Source: Semisulcospira habei
Taxonomy: Eukaryota > Mollusca > Gastropoda > Semisulcospiridae
DNA: 64,000 nucleotides
Direction of reading: 5' to 3'
Assembly: GCA_036245525.1 (NCBI GenBank)
Contig: BTPG01000003.1
Location: forward strand, 205,479,535-205,543,534
The notes under the pieces are model-generated. The model made no database searches, was not told where the DNA came from, and was given only the letters and a program-made list of their open reading frames with translations. Positions 45,981 to 55,574 of this stretch are shown here, one piece after another. Made by a program: the position numbers and the translations under genes. Positions within the stretch are counted from its first letter, which is position 1. Every line of letters starts with the position of its first letter.

Positions 45981-47158
45981 TTACAAATGCAGTTCTCTCT
46001 GGCTCATGTGTGTCAGGGGTTGGTGATGGTGTTGACTGTACTGACAGTATAAGTGCAGGTGTTGGGGGTGGGGTAATGATTTTAATGACTGTACATGTGT
46101 GGTTGTTGCTCCCAAATTCACAGATTGATTTAGTCCTAATTTTTGACCAAAACCTGCAACAATTATTTCATTATTATAATTTGTTATTGTCCCCATTTGT
46201 AATTGAGTGTCAGATGGTAACATGTACAACCCGATGCCAACTACAAAGTCAACTTTTGATCTGGTATATCTGAGAACGTCTTGATAGCATTATATGCTTG
46301 CTTGATGGGAGATCAACAACTGAATTAATCGAATCTTCCAGATTTGCGAGAAACTGTTTTTGAGATTCAAACTTTCCACTTCCATTTGAAATGTTTGATT
46401 TTGTTAATGATTGTGCTCCTAGTAAACACCACACATATGTTCTGATAGACTCATTTAAGCGCTCAACTCATGCTTGAGTAAATCCGTCACTCCTGTCTAA
46501 GATAAATGTGGTCCAGGCATTAGACTGTTTCTGTTCTATTGAGCCTAACCAGACTTGTGATTTTGATGAGAATGAAGTGTCACCGGGGTAGTAATCTTGG
46601 GGGCATTGTCTGTGACTCCTAGCATAATACAATGTACCCATGTCATTGTGATCATCAAGTTTTTGTCATACCTGGGACTGATGTTAAATTCATTACAAAT
46701 CCGTTCAAATGCTTTCATATCCATGAGGTTGCTAAACCTGTTAAAACTGGATTCAGTTGGTAGAGGGGTATGAAGTTCTGACAAAATACGTCTAAGCTGG
46801 TGTGGAAACGGTATACAGACCTAATCAGTTTGTTCGAGTGATTCAAATGGTCTGTGAATGAAACACCACAGCCTGTAGTAGAACATAGTATAGCAAAGTT
46901 AAGCTGGTTTTGAAACATCTGTAGTGGGCTTGATGACCACTTTCTTGCAGTTGGATCATCTGTTATTGGAGGGTTTAGGTAATGGTCAAAGGGGTTGGGT
47001 ACTTTCACTTTAAATAAATCTTGTTCACTTACAGCTATATCGAGCTGATTTAGTTGAATTATTTTCTGTTCATAAGTAGGTGCAACATTATATTTGGCAT
47101 TCACATTAAATTGAAATGCGTTTGTTGTGGTAATGGTTGGTGATTTAAATTCCATCAT
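45981..47158 (-). pseudogene. Element large structural-type protein, frameshifted
   Basis: Minus strand from ATG 47,158 (MMEFKSPTITTTNAFQFNV). Frame 1 (to about 46,800) contains PLQMFQNQLNFAILCSTTGCG and DHLNHSNKLIRSVYRFH. Frame 2 (about 46,784-46,600) continues with MDMKAFERICNEFNISPR. Further frames give WTTFILDRSDGFTQ (about 46,490), SIRTYVWCLLGAQS (about 46,440) and QKQFLANLEDSINSVVDLPSS. The last frame has GIGLYMLPSDTQLQMG and IIVAGFGQKLGLNQ, ending 45,981. Original length about 390 residues. The family recurs in uncharacterised invertebrate element proteins; a capsid role is possible but not shown by any motif I can name. At least three frame breaks and a stop (about 46,470). Confidence 0.55.
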
Positions 47159-47179
47159 TTTTTTAATGAGATAATAAAA
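47159..47179. promoter_or_regulatory. Second compact divergent start region
   Basis: 21 bp between the minus-strand ATG (47,158) and the plus-strand ATG (47,180), read as gataataaaaATG on the plus side and cattaaaaaaATG on the minus side. Confidence 0.45.
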
Positions 47180-47897
47180 ATGTTTATCACCTTAACAAAT
47201 CTTGACACAAGCAAACCAGTGTGGTTAACTAATGGGATTGATAATCGTGATGGTAGCAGGGCTGTAGCTATCCATGAAATGTTCTACACAGTGAAGTGGT
47301 TTAATGTAACAGATGATGGTGAATATTCTGTACATGGAACTATAGGTCATACAAGTTGGGGTGCTAATCACTTACTACAGCCTGGGTATTACGACTTTTG
47401 TACTATAGATGAAGTTTTACAAGATATGTATAAAATTAAAGCAACTTTAAATCCGGCTAACTTGCTTTTAGCTTATATTAACAGACAAACTATTAATACT
47501 ACTAGGTTTTTTTATCCAATTTTGATCTTGCTATTTTAGCTGTTAGTGGTGATGATGATTGGACCTATGAAGCAGTTTTAAAATTTAAGCCCAAAAAAGA
47601 ACAAAAAAAACCCCAAAAAAACTGGAAGATATCCTGTTCATTTGGCAGTACACACAGTACTAAATGTTTATTTGAAAGAACCAAACACGACTGAGAATGT
47701 TCACAATGGAAACTTTGTTGAGATGCTTACCAACTGGAACTGCACCCTATTGTGAAAGTGTGGTTGCTGCATTTCCTAATTTGCAGTTTAAGAAATTAGG
47801 TTCTAGTTTCTTTGAGTCACTGTGTTTATCTGTAACTAATCAAGATGACAAACCAGTTGTGATGCATGATTTTAGTGTTGTGTTAGAAGTTAAATAA
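47180..47897 (+). pseudogene. Element small structural-type protein, broken
   Basis: ATG 47,180 opens MFITLTNLDTSKPVWLTNG, rich in beta-strand-type residues (FYTVKWFNVTDDGEYSVHG, QPGYYDFCTIDEVL). The frame is lost at about 47,500-47,540. A later frame (47,697-47,897) gives AAFPNLQFKKLGSSFFESL and DDKPVVMHDFSVVLEV. Together this would be about 235 residues. The beta-rich pattern suggests a fibre or single-jelly-roll capsid component, by analogy only. An A-rich insertion (47,595-47,620) probably caused one break. Confidence 0.5.
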
Positions 47898-47911
47898 TTT
47901 TACTTTTGTTT

Positions 47912-48620
47912 ATGAGTGCTGGTCCAAAGCCAAGAATTATTCCAGTTGCGTGTCCTGTAAAAGAGTTGAAAGATTTGGCTGACGTACAGGATTTTGAGAA
48001 GGAGGGGGAGGTGGGCGAGGTGGATGGATTTGAACTTAATTCTTTCAATATGTACAAGAGAAAAGTAATAGATGACATGAAGGATGGCACTGATAGACCA
48101 ATTCCTAAACTTGGACAGCTGCGTGATGTCACTGTTCCTACTCCACCTGTAAATAATGCACCCTACAACTTAATACATGTGGGTAATAAATGGGTAATTT
48201 CGCCTGTGCCTGCACTGCTACCCACAATTGACTGGGACATAAAGTTGGAATTTATTAGTCCTTATGTATATACTGATGATGAAGGTGCCTTAGTGTTTAG
48301 AAAAGTTGTTAACTCTGGGCCGCTTATTGTAAGCCTTGTTCCAAGTTTTGTCTTCAGACAACAATATCAGAGATAAACTGAAAGTACAAGAGTATGAGAG
48401 ATATCTTCTTATGCATAGGAAAAATAGATCAGATGCAAAGGTCGTGTTTGCACCAGCAAACTTTCCCATCGCAATAGAAGAGACAATAGTATTTGAAATT
48501 ATCATGAGATCTGTAACTTCTGTGAAAGAGGCAGATATAGCACAGAGAATAAAACTTACATGGGATGAAACATTGACAGAGTCAACACAAGTTTTTATTG
48601 CTATTAGAAAAAAAAATTAG
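47912..48620 (+). pseudogene. Element protein of unknown function, single frameshift
   Basis: ATG 47,912 (MSAGPKPRIIPVACP), an acidic stretch (DFEKEGEVGEVDGFEL), then LGQLRDVTVPTPPVN, VGNKWVISPVP and IDWDIKLEFISPYVYTDDEG. The frame breaks at about 48,340. The following frame (LQEYERYLLM-like region from about 48,385) runs to the stop at 48,620, ending FIAIRKKN. Original length near 235 residues. No domain recognised; beta-rich, possibly a virion protein. Confidence 0.5.
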
Positions 48621-48813
48621 ATGTTTTTGAGGTTTTGAGCAGTGTTCTAGCCGTCAAGATATTGGTCGACAAAACATTTTTTGTTTTTCTAAATTTTATA
48701 AAGCTAGAACACATTGATCTTGTTTTGTTTTATTACGCCAGCAAATTGTATACTTTTGACGAGTTGCAAAATGTAATTGCTGATTAAATAAAAAATATTT
48801 GTGAATAAAAAAA

Positions 48814-49113
48814 ATGACAAAATTCTATCCACAACTACCGATGCTTGAGTCTGTGTCGACGCTTGCACCTGATCCGTATGTGCCAATTGCATCAAATAAA
48901 ACATTACAGGCAGACGCATTCCGATTAATAAATATTACAGAAGCAATTAAATATTTGGGAAGTGAAGAGGCGAGGTCCTCCAGATGTAAAAGGTCAGTAT
49001 TTAATTCTGTACAAAACACATCTATGGCTGTTGGTACAGTTTCAGCTGGTTGTTCTGTAGGGGGTATTGTTCTGTTTGCCACAGGAATTGGAAGTTTAAT
49101 TAAGAACTTGTAA
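48814..49113 (+). CDS. Element last gene: small membrane protein
   Basis: 99 codons from an ATG preceded by gaataaaaaaaATG. Polar N-terminus (MTKFYPQLPMLESVSTL), a helical middle (DAFRLINITEAIKYLG), a basic stretch (SSRCKRS) and a C-terminal hydrophobic segment (GGIVLFATGIGSLI). No lesions seen. It lies about 180 bp inside the right terminal repeat. Function unknown. Confidence 0.5.
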   Translation: MTKFYPQLPMLESVSTLAPDPYVPIASNKTLQADAFRLINITEAIKYLGSEEARSSRCKRSVFNSVQNTSMAVGTVSAGCSVGGIVLFATGIGSLIKNL

Positions 49114-49122
49114 GAACTTACA

Positions 49123-49180
49123 GTAAGTAATTAATAAGTTCTTATGGTAAGTAATTAATAAGTTCTTATGGTAAGTAACT
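49123..49180. repeat. 24-bp direct repeats next to the right terminus
   Basis: The unit gtaagtaattaataagttcttatg occurs at 49,123-49,146 and 49,147-49,170, with a partial third copy (gtaagtaact) to 49,180. It is AT-rich and located between the last gene and the terminal repeat. Confidence 0.85.
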
Positions 49181-49290
49181 TAAAGGTTACCTCTGCAGGT
49201 TACTAAAAGTTAGTTGTAACTTGTTAGTAAGTATAAAGTTCTACTTGAGAAAAAAATGTTCCTCAGAAATCGACTCTGACAGGTGGGTTG

Positions 49291-49619
49291 AAATGTCATT
49301 AGTTTATTTACAGAGTGCACTATCACTTTTTGGTTTGATTTGAGAGAAACGACCGTGTGGATGTTAACGTCCTTAATTAGTTAATTATTGGGGTTAATTA
49401 AGGCAATGGTCATTGGGTCAGTATTGTACTCGGCAATACAGATGATGATTTTCATGAGCCAGTGTTTGTTTCAAAATACGGTTTTGGTGCCAGTGAGGTG
49501 GAAATTATGTTAGCATTTAGAGAGTTGTGAGTGTTTGAGATTAAAATTGAATAGTTTTAGGGCATCTGTTTGGCTCCTGAGGATCCGGTGGTTGAGTAAA
49601 GTACATTCTTCTATCTCTC
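49291..49619 (-). repeat. Right terminal inverted repeat of the large element
   Basis: Reverse complement of 25,901-26,230; ends ...agtacattcttctatctctc. The outer 260 bp match with about six differences. Confidence 0.95.
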
Positions 49620-49662
49620 TCTGAGCAGCCTCCCAATCACATTAATATGATTCTGCTACCAG

Positions 49663-49831
49663 GGACAGGGTATCATTTCAACGGACAGTGACCCAAGGTT
49701 CAATCCTAACCCGCTCATCCTCAATTCAGTCACCTTTTCCGACGCGGGAGAGTATAGTATCGTGATGGATATCGCTACTGCTGAGGGCACGGTCAAGAGC
49801 TACACCAACACCTTTTTTATCATGGTACCAC
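49663..49831 (+). CDS. Ig-like domain exon (host gene)
   Basis: Acceptor gctaccAG, then 169 bases open in one frame: GQGIISTDSDPRFNPNPL, then the Ig hallmark SDAGEYSIVM, then VKSYTNTFFIMVP, and a donor (CAC|GTAGGT). The D-x-G-x-Y tyrosine corner is seen, though the usual cysteine after it is not (Y-S-I). Phase 1 at the 3' end joins correctly onto the exon at 52,133. Likely part of a secreted or membrane Ig-superfamily protein, such as an immune recognition protein. The exon starts 43 bp beyond the virus-like element, so its upstream partner must lie left of 25.9 kb. Confidence 0.65.
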
Positions 49832-49976
49832 GTAGGTGGCATAATATTGATATTATAGACCTTGTTTGGAAATCAGAAGTAGGCCAAAGTTGCACATGTT
49901 TTCGATGAAGCTTCGTTGTTCGGTTAGTCGTTTGGGTTTAACGCCGAGCAGACGACTAAGTGGCTGAAGTTTTGTG

Positions 49977-50187
49977 AACCCATTTTTCCCTGAGTCCCTG
50001 CAGCAGGAGACTGATTGACCATGATAATTCAAGTGTAGTGCCAGATTAGCTTGGCGCCTGAAGGCGCAAGCTAATCTGGCACTACCCTTGAATTATCATG
50101 ATCAATTCACCTCCTGCAACTTTTACAGAGTCGATAAGTAACACTTTCAAAATTTGGGAAATGTACCCGTGAGGCTAAAAGGGTTAA
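49977..50187. mobile_element. MITE-like hairpin, family A
   Basis: aacccatttttccctgagtc ... gctaaaagggttaa. Core ccatgataattcaagtgtag and complement around gcgcctgaaggcgc. In the intron after the first Ig-like exon. Confidence 0.7.
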
Positions 50188-51329
50188 TTGTGTAGGATAG
50201 TATATGCAAAAGTATCAAGCAATCATGTCCCGTGGTTTCGTTTTTATATGGCAAGTCTTTCAATCTTTTTAATATTAATTACGAACAAGCAAAACACAGG
50301 TTCAACATCCACATTAACATCACACCAATATATGATCCACCAACTATCCTAATTTATAAAACAGAATTATCAATCACTAATTCGTCTTTATTGGAAGAAA
50401 ATTGATCCTGCAGCGTCACTCAGATCAGACTAACATGTCTTAATTGAAAACGGGCTGTAATCGAGTAGATTACAAAATACGTCACATAATCGGTCGCCAC
50501 TACGACGATAATTTATCTATGAACATAATATGCACTTAGACAGCGACAAAGAACATTTTGCCATGATATGGCCGAAGCCCGCCATTCTACAAGAGAAACT
50601 GTACGGGCCTGTGGAGGCGCTACAGAAGACCACCGATTTCATTTGAAGAGGCAAACTACAAGCGTGACGGCGTTAGAGAAAAAGAAGAAGAACATTCTGT
50701 CATTTTCTCTGACAGTTTAAGGGTTTTTGACCTATCACAGGTAGGCCTATCCGTCAAGGTCAGACTAATCGAGGCTATTTTTGTCTGTGGCTGTCGAGTG
50801 TGCTCCATGTTACGATAATTGCTGCAAAGTAGCATTGAAACTTGAAACTTTATTTCTGAACGGAAGAAGCAGTTAGCTCATGTGCCATTTTTCACGCTTG
50901 CCATTGCTAAACTACAAAAGTACAACTGTGCTAAAGGTACAAAGCTACTAGTGCACACAATATAACAAGTCGTTCAAAAAAGATGGATAAGGCAAAATGG
51001 AGCGCACCAATTATGATTGTTAATAATGTGAATGGCCAAAAAAAAAAAAAAAAAAAAGATATTCTTTAAAATGCCTTCTTTCCATGAATAGCATGGAATC
51101 CATAGAATCTCTTTAGACCACGATTTCACAAAATTAATGAATAAAACAATAAATTCATGAGTTCTTTCAATCATCAGGAATTTGCTGGTTTAAAAAATGT
51201 AATCCCGTTAAATACAGTAGGTCAAACTAGGAAATATATTAAATCCGACAAAAATCCTTTGTAAAATTCATGTAACTCCTTCATACGCAACAGCTATTCA
51301 GCAAGCTGATTCCATACGACAAAAGAAGA
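50188..51329. other. Intronic sequence, nothing recognised
   Basis: AT-rich sequence with a poly-A run at 51,040-51,057; no supportable gene. Confidence 0.4.
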
Positions 51330-51546
51330 TAATTGAACACATTCTGCTCCAGGACCGAAACCCGCAAATTTTGAAGTTGCCCCCTGAAGTCTGTATTTCA
51401 CTTTTGGAAACATATCGAGTGTGATAGTTCAAGGGTTGTGCCAGAATAGCTTGGCGCCTATGGGCGCCAAGCTATTCTGGTATAACACTTGAACTATCAG
51501 GCTCTTTCCATGTCTTGCCGTGGCGTGTCGGAGTCGAATGAGTTAA
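51330..51546. mobile_element. MITE-like hairpin, family A (reversed)
   Basis: Starts attgaacacattctgctcca, ends gtcgaatgagttaa. Core around gcgcctatgggcgc. Same subtype as 1,474-1,687 in the opposite orientation. Confidence 0.7.
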
Positions 51547-51949
51547 GCCAAAAACTGATTCATTATGCCTCTTACAGTGTTTCAGAATAGTACTGGACTT
51601 TAAACAATTACTTTTTTCCCCACGCATCTGTACATGAAACTACAGACACTAAAGCAATTTTAGTAAATCACGTAAAAGTTACATCAGCCATTTAGGAATT
51701 TTATGAAATTTTTACTGTGCGCGTCATTTCAACTAAGCACCCGAACGAAAAAATGTCTTAATGTTTTTAATACTACTTTTAGGTATTTCATGTCTGTTCA
51801 TTTGTTTTTATAACGAAGATTATAGCGTGGATTGCACACAACCGCATTTACTGTAGTTGGCATTATTTGCAAAATTAATTCATTTGAGATTCGTTCTCTA
51901 TCACTCGTGAGTTTTCCGCTACCATGCACATTTGTGTGACGCATCATCC

Positions 51950-52039
51950 CAGTGCGCATAACGCCATTGGACCGACATCACGTTAGTGCGCAGGCCAACG
52001 GCGGCAGATGTCGGTCCAATGGCCTTATGCTCACTGGGA
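51950..52039. repeat. GC-rich hairpin repeat, family C copy 3
   Basis: cagtgcgcataacgccattg ... caatggccttatgctcactg, with inner arms cgacatc / gatgtcg. Confidence 0.6.
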
Positions 52040-52132
52040 TCTGTTTTCCTCTACGTGTGCAATACATTGTGTACCCGAGATCAGAGATGCGCAATGAATT
52101 GTTTCTATCGATTACATTTATTGTGCTTCCAG

Positions 52133-52309
52133 GGATCCCAGTCCTTAATGTCGACGGCAAGATGCACATTTGGCCAAGTGGTAAAAAAAAGTTCACGATA
52201 CGCGGAGTACAGACTCTGTTCCTGAAGCTGTCATGCGGAAGTTTTGAAGATCGGGGTGATCCACCAGTAGTATTGGAGTGGAAGTTAAGTCTTGACGATC
52301 ATTCCAGAC
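52133..52309 (+). CDS. Second Ig-like gene exon (host)
   Basis: Acceptor gtgcttccAG at 52,131-52,132 and donor AGAC|GTAAGG. Entering in phase 1 from the previous exon, it reads IPVLNVDGKMHIWPSGKKK, then TLFLKLSCGSFED, then PPVVLEWKLSLDDHSR. The C in LKLSCG followed by a W in LEWKL is the B- and C-strand pattern of an Ig fold. It is the N-terminal half of the next Ig domain. It ends in phase 1, which does not match the phase 0 needed by the frame at 53,236, so an exon may be missing between them. Confidence 0.6.
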
Positions 52310-52419
52310 GTAAGGCATACGGATAATTACGTCTGGAATGAGGTAACCCTCTGGCTGTACGTAGCATAAAGGCTTCCTGCAGGATTTACCTCAGCATCTG
52401 ACCGATATCTACACGTCTA

Positions 52420-52634
52420 TTGACTCCTTCCGTCCCTGCCACTGTACGTACACTTCGCGTTCTGAAATCATCAACGACCGGAAGCCAAAACCGTCCAAGA
52501 AACGTGGATACAAACTGATCTCAGCAAGAGGCAAAGATCCTCATGAGCCCCCGCAAATGCGGGGGCTCATGAGGGTCTGTGCATTTTGCAGTTGGATAGT
52601 GTTTACTTTTTCTCGGCAGGGAAGGGGTTCATAA
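52420..52634. mobile_element. MITE-like hairpin, family B copy 4
   Basis: ttgactccttccgtccctgc ... gcagggaaggggttcataa. Core gatcctcatgagcccccgc and complement. Between host exons. Confidence 0.7.
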
Positions 52635-52744
52635 ACTGGTGCTGGTGTTTGTTTCATGTTACTATCGCCTGGGGCCGCAATGTGGAACCACAGATATGTG
52701 CGCACCCAAAAAACGCGAAGCACACGTACCTCTGGGCGCCGTGT

Positions 52745-52835
52745 GTGCGCCGGCTGGTCTGTGATTTTTGGATCCTACGGCCGTAGCCGTAAGACCACAC
52801 GGGCGTAAGATCCAAAATCACAGACCAGCATACAA
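52745..52835. repeat. Palindromic repeat, family H
   Basis: gctggtctgtgatttttgga ... tccaaaatcacagaccagc, with a gcggcc-free centre cctacggccgtagccgtaag. Confidence 0.6.
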
Positions 52836-52877
52836 TTTTTTGGTCTTAATAATGATGTGATGATGATAATAGTAACG

Positions 52878-52912
<35 letters not shown>

Positions 52913-53054
52913 TAATAATAATAAATAACAATAATATAATATCCATCATCATCGCTCTCATTATCATTATCATCATCATCACCATAGCAATTAAAATTTA
53001 TTTATTTACCGTATATCGTCAAAGAGCTCTATGCGCTTATATGAAATGCCCCTT

Positions 53055-53150
53055 ACTACCACCCCCCCCCCCCCCCCCCACTGCCACCTACCCCACCCAC
53101 CTACCCCTACCCCCCTCCCCCGGCACCGACAACCCCCCCCCCCCCCCTAA
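53055..53150. repeat. C-rich tract
   Basis: Runs of C (53,061-53,078, 53,134-53,148) separated by accc-type repeats. Confidence 0.85.
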
Positions 53151-53235
53151 AATAAAAACAAATATATTATTTATTTATTAAATGTTGAGTTGGACAGATG
53201 ATATAAATTGCGCGTGTTTGCTTGTGTGTTTTCAG

Positions 53236-53520
53236 GAACCAGATGGCAACATTTCCCCCAGTTCCTCTACGTTCTTCGCCAACAAAACATTTAATGTATG
53301 GCTCCGTGCTCCTGTCACCCCCGGCCTGTACCAATGCTACATCCACCCAGAGTCCATTGCTTTAGGCTGCCTGTCGCCTGACTCTCTGTTAAAGCTGAAA
53401 GATGGGGCCTTTTTCAACCTTACTGAGGATATAATTAACGACATCTTCAGCGCACGACCAACCTCTCGTCATCATGTTCGCTACAGCGCCAGGGGTATGA
53501 ACGAGCACCGCATGGTGTGA
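53236..53520 (+). CDS. Third Ig-like gene exon (host)
   Basis: Acceptor tgtgttttcAG, then an open frame EPDGNISPSSSTFFANKTF, APVTPGLYQCYIHPES (the G-x-Y-x-C pattern of an Ig F strand) and LSPDSLLKLKDGAFFNLTED, ending at TGA 53,518. A potential donor (CAGGG|GTATGA) at 53,495 falls inside the first unit of a 61-bp minisatellite, so the exon may end there instead. Completes an Ig fold with the preceding exons in logic, though the phase does not fit 52,133-52,309 directly. Confidence 0.55.
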   Translation, partial: EPDGNISPSSSTFFANKTFNVWLRAPVTPGLYQCYIHPESIALGCLSPDSLLKLKDGAFFNLTEDIINDIFSARPTSRHHVRYSARGMNEHRMV

Positions 53521-53709
53521 AATCACTCGTCATCATGTTCCCTACAGTGTCGGGGGTATGAACGAGCATCGCATGGTGTGAAATCACTCGTCATCATGTT
53601 CCCTACAGTGTCGGGGGTATGAACGAGCATCGCATGGTGTGAAATCACTCGTCATCATGTTCGCTACAGCGCCAGGGGTATGAACGAGCACCGCATGGTG
53701 TGAAATCAC
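53466..53709. repeat. 61-bp minisatellite, four copies
   Basis: Unit ctcgtcatcatgttc(c/g)cta ... gcatggtgtgaaatca repeats at 53,466, 53,527, 53,588 and 53,649. Each unit carries a gggtatga that could act as a splice donor. The first copy overlaps the Ig-like exon. Confidence 0.9.
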
Positions 53710-53719
53710 TCGCGTGCAA

Positions 53720-53880
53720 TTTGTCTTTTGACAGTTTAGGAGGCATATCGACTGTAATACAAGGGCGGTGCCCGAATAGCATGGCGACTCCTAGTCACCA
53801 AGCTGTTCTGGCACCAACCTTCAACCCATTATGGTCGATCAGGTTGCCGTGCGTAATTAGAGTTGAATGTGTTAAACTGC
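53720..53880. mobile_element. Decayed MITE-like hairpin, family A
   Basis: atcgactgtaatacaagggc, gcccgaatagcatggcgact and ggtcgatcagg remain; the palindrome is poorly preserved. Confidence 0.4.
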
Positions 53881-54052
53881 ACGCACGCGCTGTTTATAAC
53901 CCGCCGTTGATGGCCTTAGGAGCCTGCCTTTTCGTTAAAATCCAATAACTAACCAACGTAGAACTTTAATGTGCTATAATTATGCTAGTCGTCTCGTTGA
54001 CAGGCCTCATCCCACAAAGGAGCCGAAGAGACGAACCTCGTCCCTTCATGTG

Positions 54053-54134
54053 TTAACTCATTCGAGACGTGCCGCTTCCGGATACGCGGCATAAGCCGAG
54101 GTATCCGTAGGCGGCACGTCTCGAATGAGTTAAA
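54053..54134. mobile_element. MITE-like hairpin, family D
   Basis: TTAACTCATTCGAGACGTGC ... GCACGTCTCGAATGAGTTAA with a diverged centre. Confidence 0.75.
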
Positions 54135-54365
54135 GGTATGCTGTTCTAATGACGTTAAGAGCTGAAAAGCACACTTTTTTTTAGAGTTTACATGCTGAAC
54201 TCTGCATTTTGCATTGGTATCAATTGACCCCACTAACAATCAAAACCCGGCACGCCAGTGCTTATGCCATTTCGCTGCCAGATGCCCAGCTGAACAGGCC
54301 GCGATTATAAGTATGTATTGCAGTGCTCAACAAGCAAGCCTTTTTCTCAATAGTAGCAGACTTCA

Positions 54366-54448
54366 CAATGCGAAAAGGCCATCCGGCCGACGTCGGTCGC
54401 CGTTGACCCGCGCACGACTGTGCCGACCCGATGGCCTTTTGCGCATTA
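54366..54448. repeat. GC-rich hairpin repeat, family C copy 4
   Basis: cacaatgcgaaaaggccatc ... gatggccttttgcgcatt; the inner arms are partly deleted. Confidence 0.55.
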
Positions 54449-54529
54449 GGTTCCGTATCGGCTGTACGACTAGCCGTCCGTTTACCTGAACAGCTGGCGG
54501 TGAACTGAAACGTGAGCACTAGCCTCGAA

Positions 54530-54820
54530 ACACCACAGTAAGACATGGATCGAGCGTTATAGTTTAAGGGTGGTGCCAGAATAGCTTGGAGCCTGCAGGC
54601 GCTAAGCTATTCTGGCACCACACTTACCCTATCATGCTCGATATGTCTTTAGAATTAAAATACAGTCCTCCAGAGGGCAACTTTTTTTTTTTTTTTAAAT
54701 TATAAAACGTCTGTACATCGCACACCAATATATGATGGCTTGATGTGACATTCTGGTCACAAAAAAAGAAAACGAAAAGGAAATTGGGGATTTCGGTCTT
54801 GAAGCAGAATTTTTAAGGTT
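54530..54820. mobile_element. MITE-like hairpin, family A, with insertion
   Basis: Core ggatcgagcgttatagttta and complement around gcctgcaggcgc; the right arm is interrupted by a poly-T stretch and about 80 bp of other sequence (54,682-54,780). Confidence 0.5.
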
Positions 54821-55354
54821 TCAGCCGACGACAGCAAATTTGTAAGGACACAAATTACAAAATGATATACATGGTTTATCTTTCGCCTCAAAAGCACACA
54901 AGGAGACCAATAGCCACACGTGAATAGCAGGGGATAAGTCACACCACTTCCAAGCAGACATGCTGTCTGAAGCGCACTGACTTGACTCAGTGTTCAAAAC
55001 ACAATAAACGAGGCAGTAGGTAAAAATAGATTATATACCTTACAATTGTATAAATATATGCAGCTATTTTACCGGCAGGTTTGTTGACACGCTTGCGCAC
55101 CGCTCTAACATGATGTGTACATTTTCCAGAAAGCAAAAGACACTATGGCCGGTCGGACGCAGCAAGCCTGGGCAATGCGGCCGCTGTCGACCCGAGGACC
55201 ATTGCCTAATGCGTTAAGTCACAGGCGCAACCCTGACGACTTCGTCACTCAGAGGAGAGCAGACACTCTTCAAGGAGAATTTTGTTTTTTTGTTTTTTTG
55301 CATGAGCTTTGCGTCTGCTCGACTCATTCAAGACAACACGCATCAATAGCTGCG
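54821..55354. other. Candidate exon region, otherwise no gene
   Basis: An acceptor-like tgtacattttccAG ends at 55,129. If entered in phase 1, the following bases read about 25 residues (SKRHYGRSDAASLGNAAAV...) to a TAA, which would be a plausible C-terminal exon of the upstream gene. Another frame stays open longer. Evidence is weak. Confidence 0.25.
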
Positions 55355-55566
55355 GAAATGTCGTATAGCGTTGAAGCAGGAGATGAGATGGGTCGACCAG
55401 GATAATTCAAGGGTAGTGCCAGAGTAGCTTGGCGCCTGTCGGCGCCAAGCTAATCTGGCACTGCCCTTGAATTATCCTGGTCGATCCATCTCCTGCAACT
55501 GGTGCATAGTCATTAGATGACGCCTACAAAATTTAGGTAATACGGCCGTCGGGCTGAATGAGTTAA
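55355..55566. mobile_element. MITE-like hairpin, family A
   Basis: Core atgggtcgaccaggataatt and complement around gcgcctgtcggcgc; right end GGGCTGAATGAGTTAA. Confidence 0.7.
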
Positions 55567-55574
55567 AGGGTAAT

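Noticed and set aside
53466..53709. Possible CRISPR-like regular repeats
   Set aside because: The 61-bp units are contiguous with no spacers; it is a minisatellite in an animal genome.
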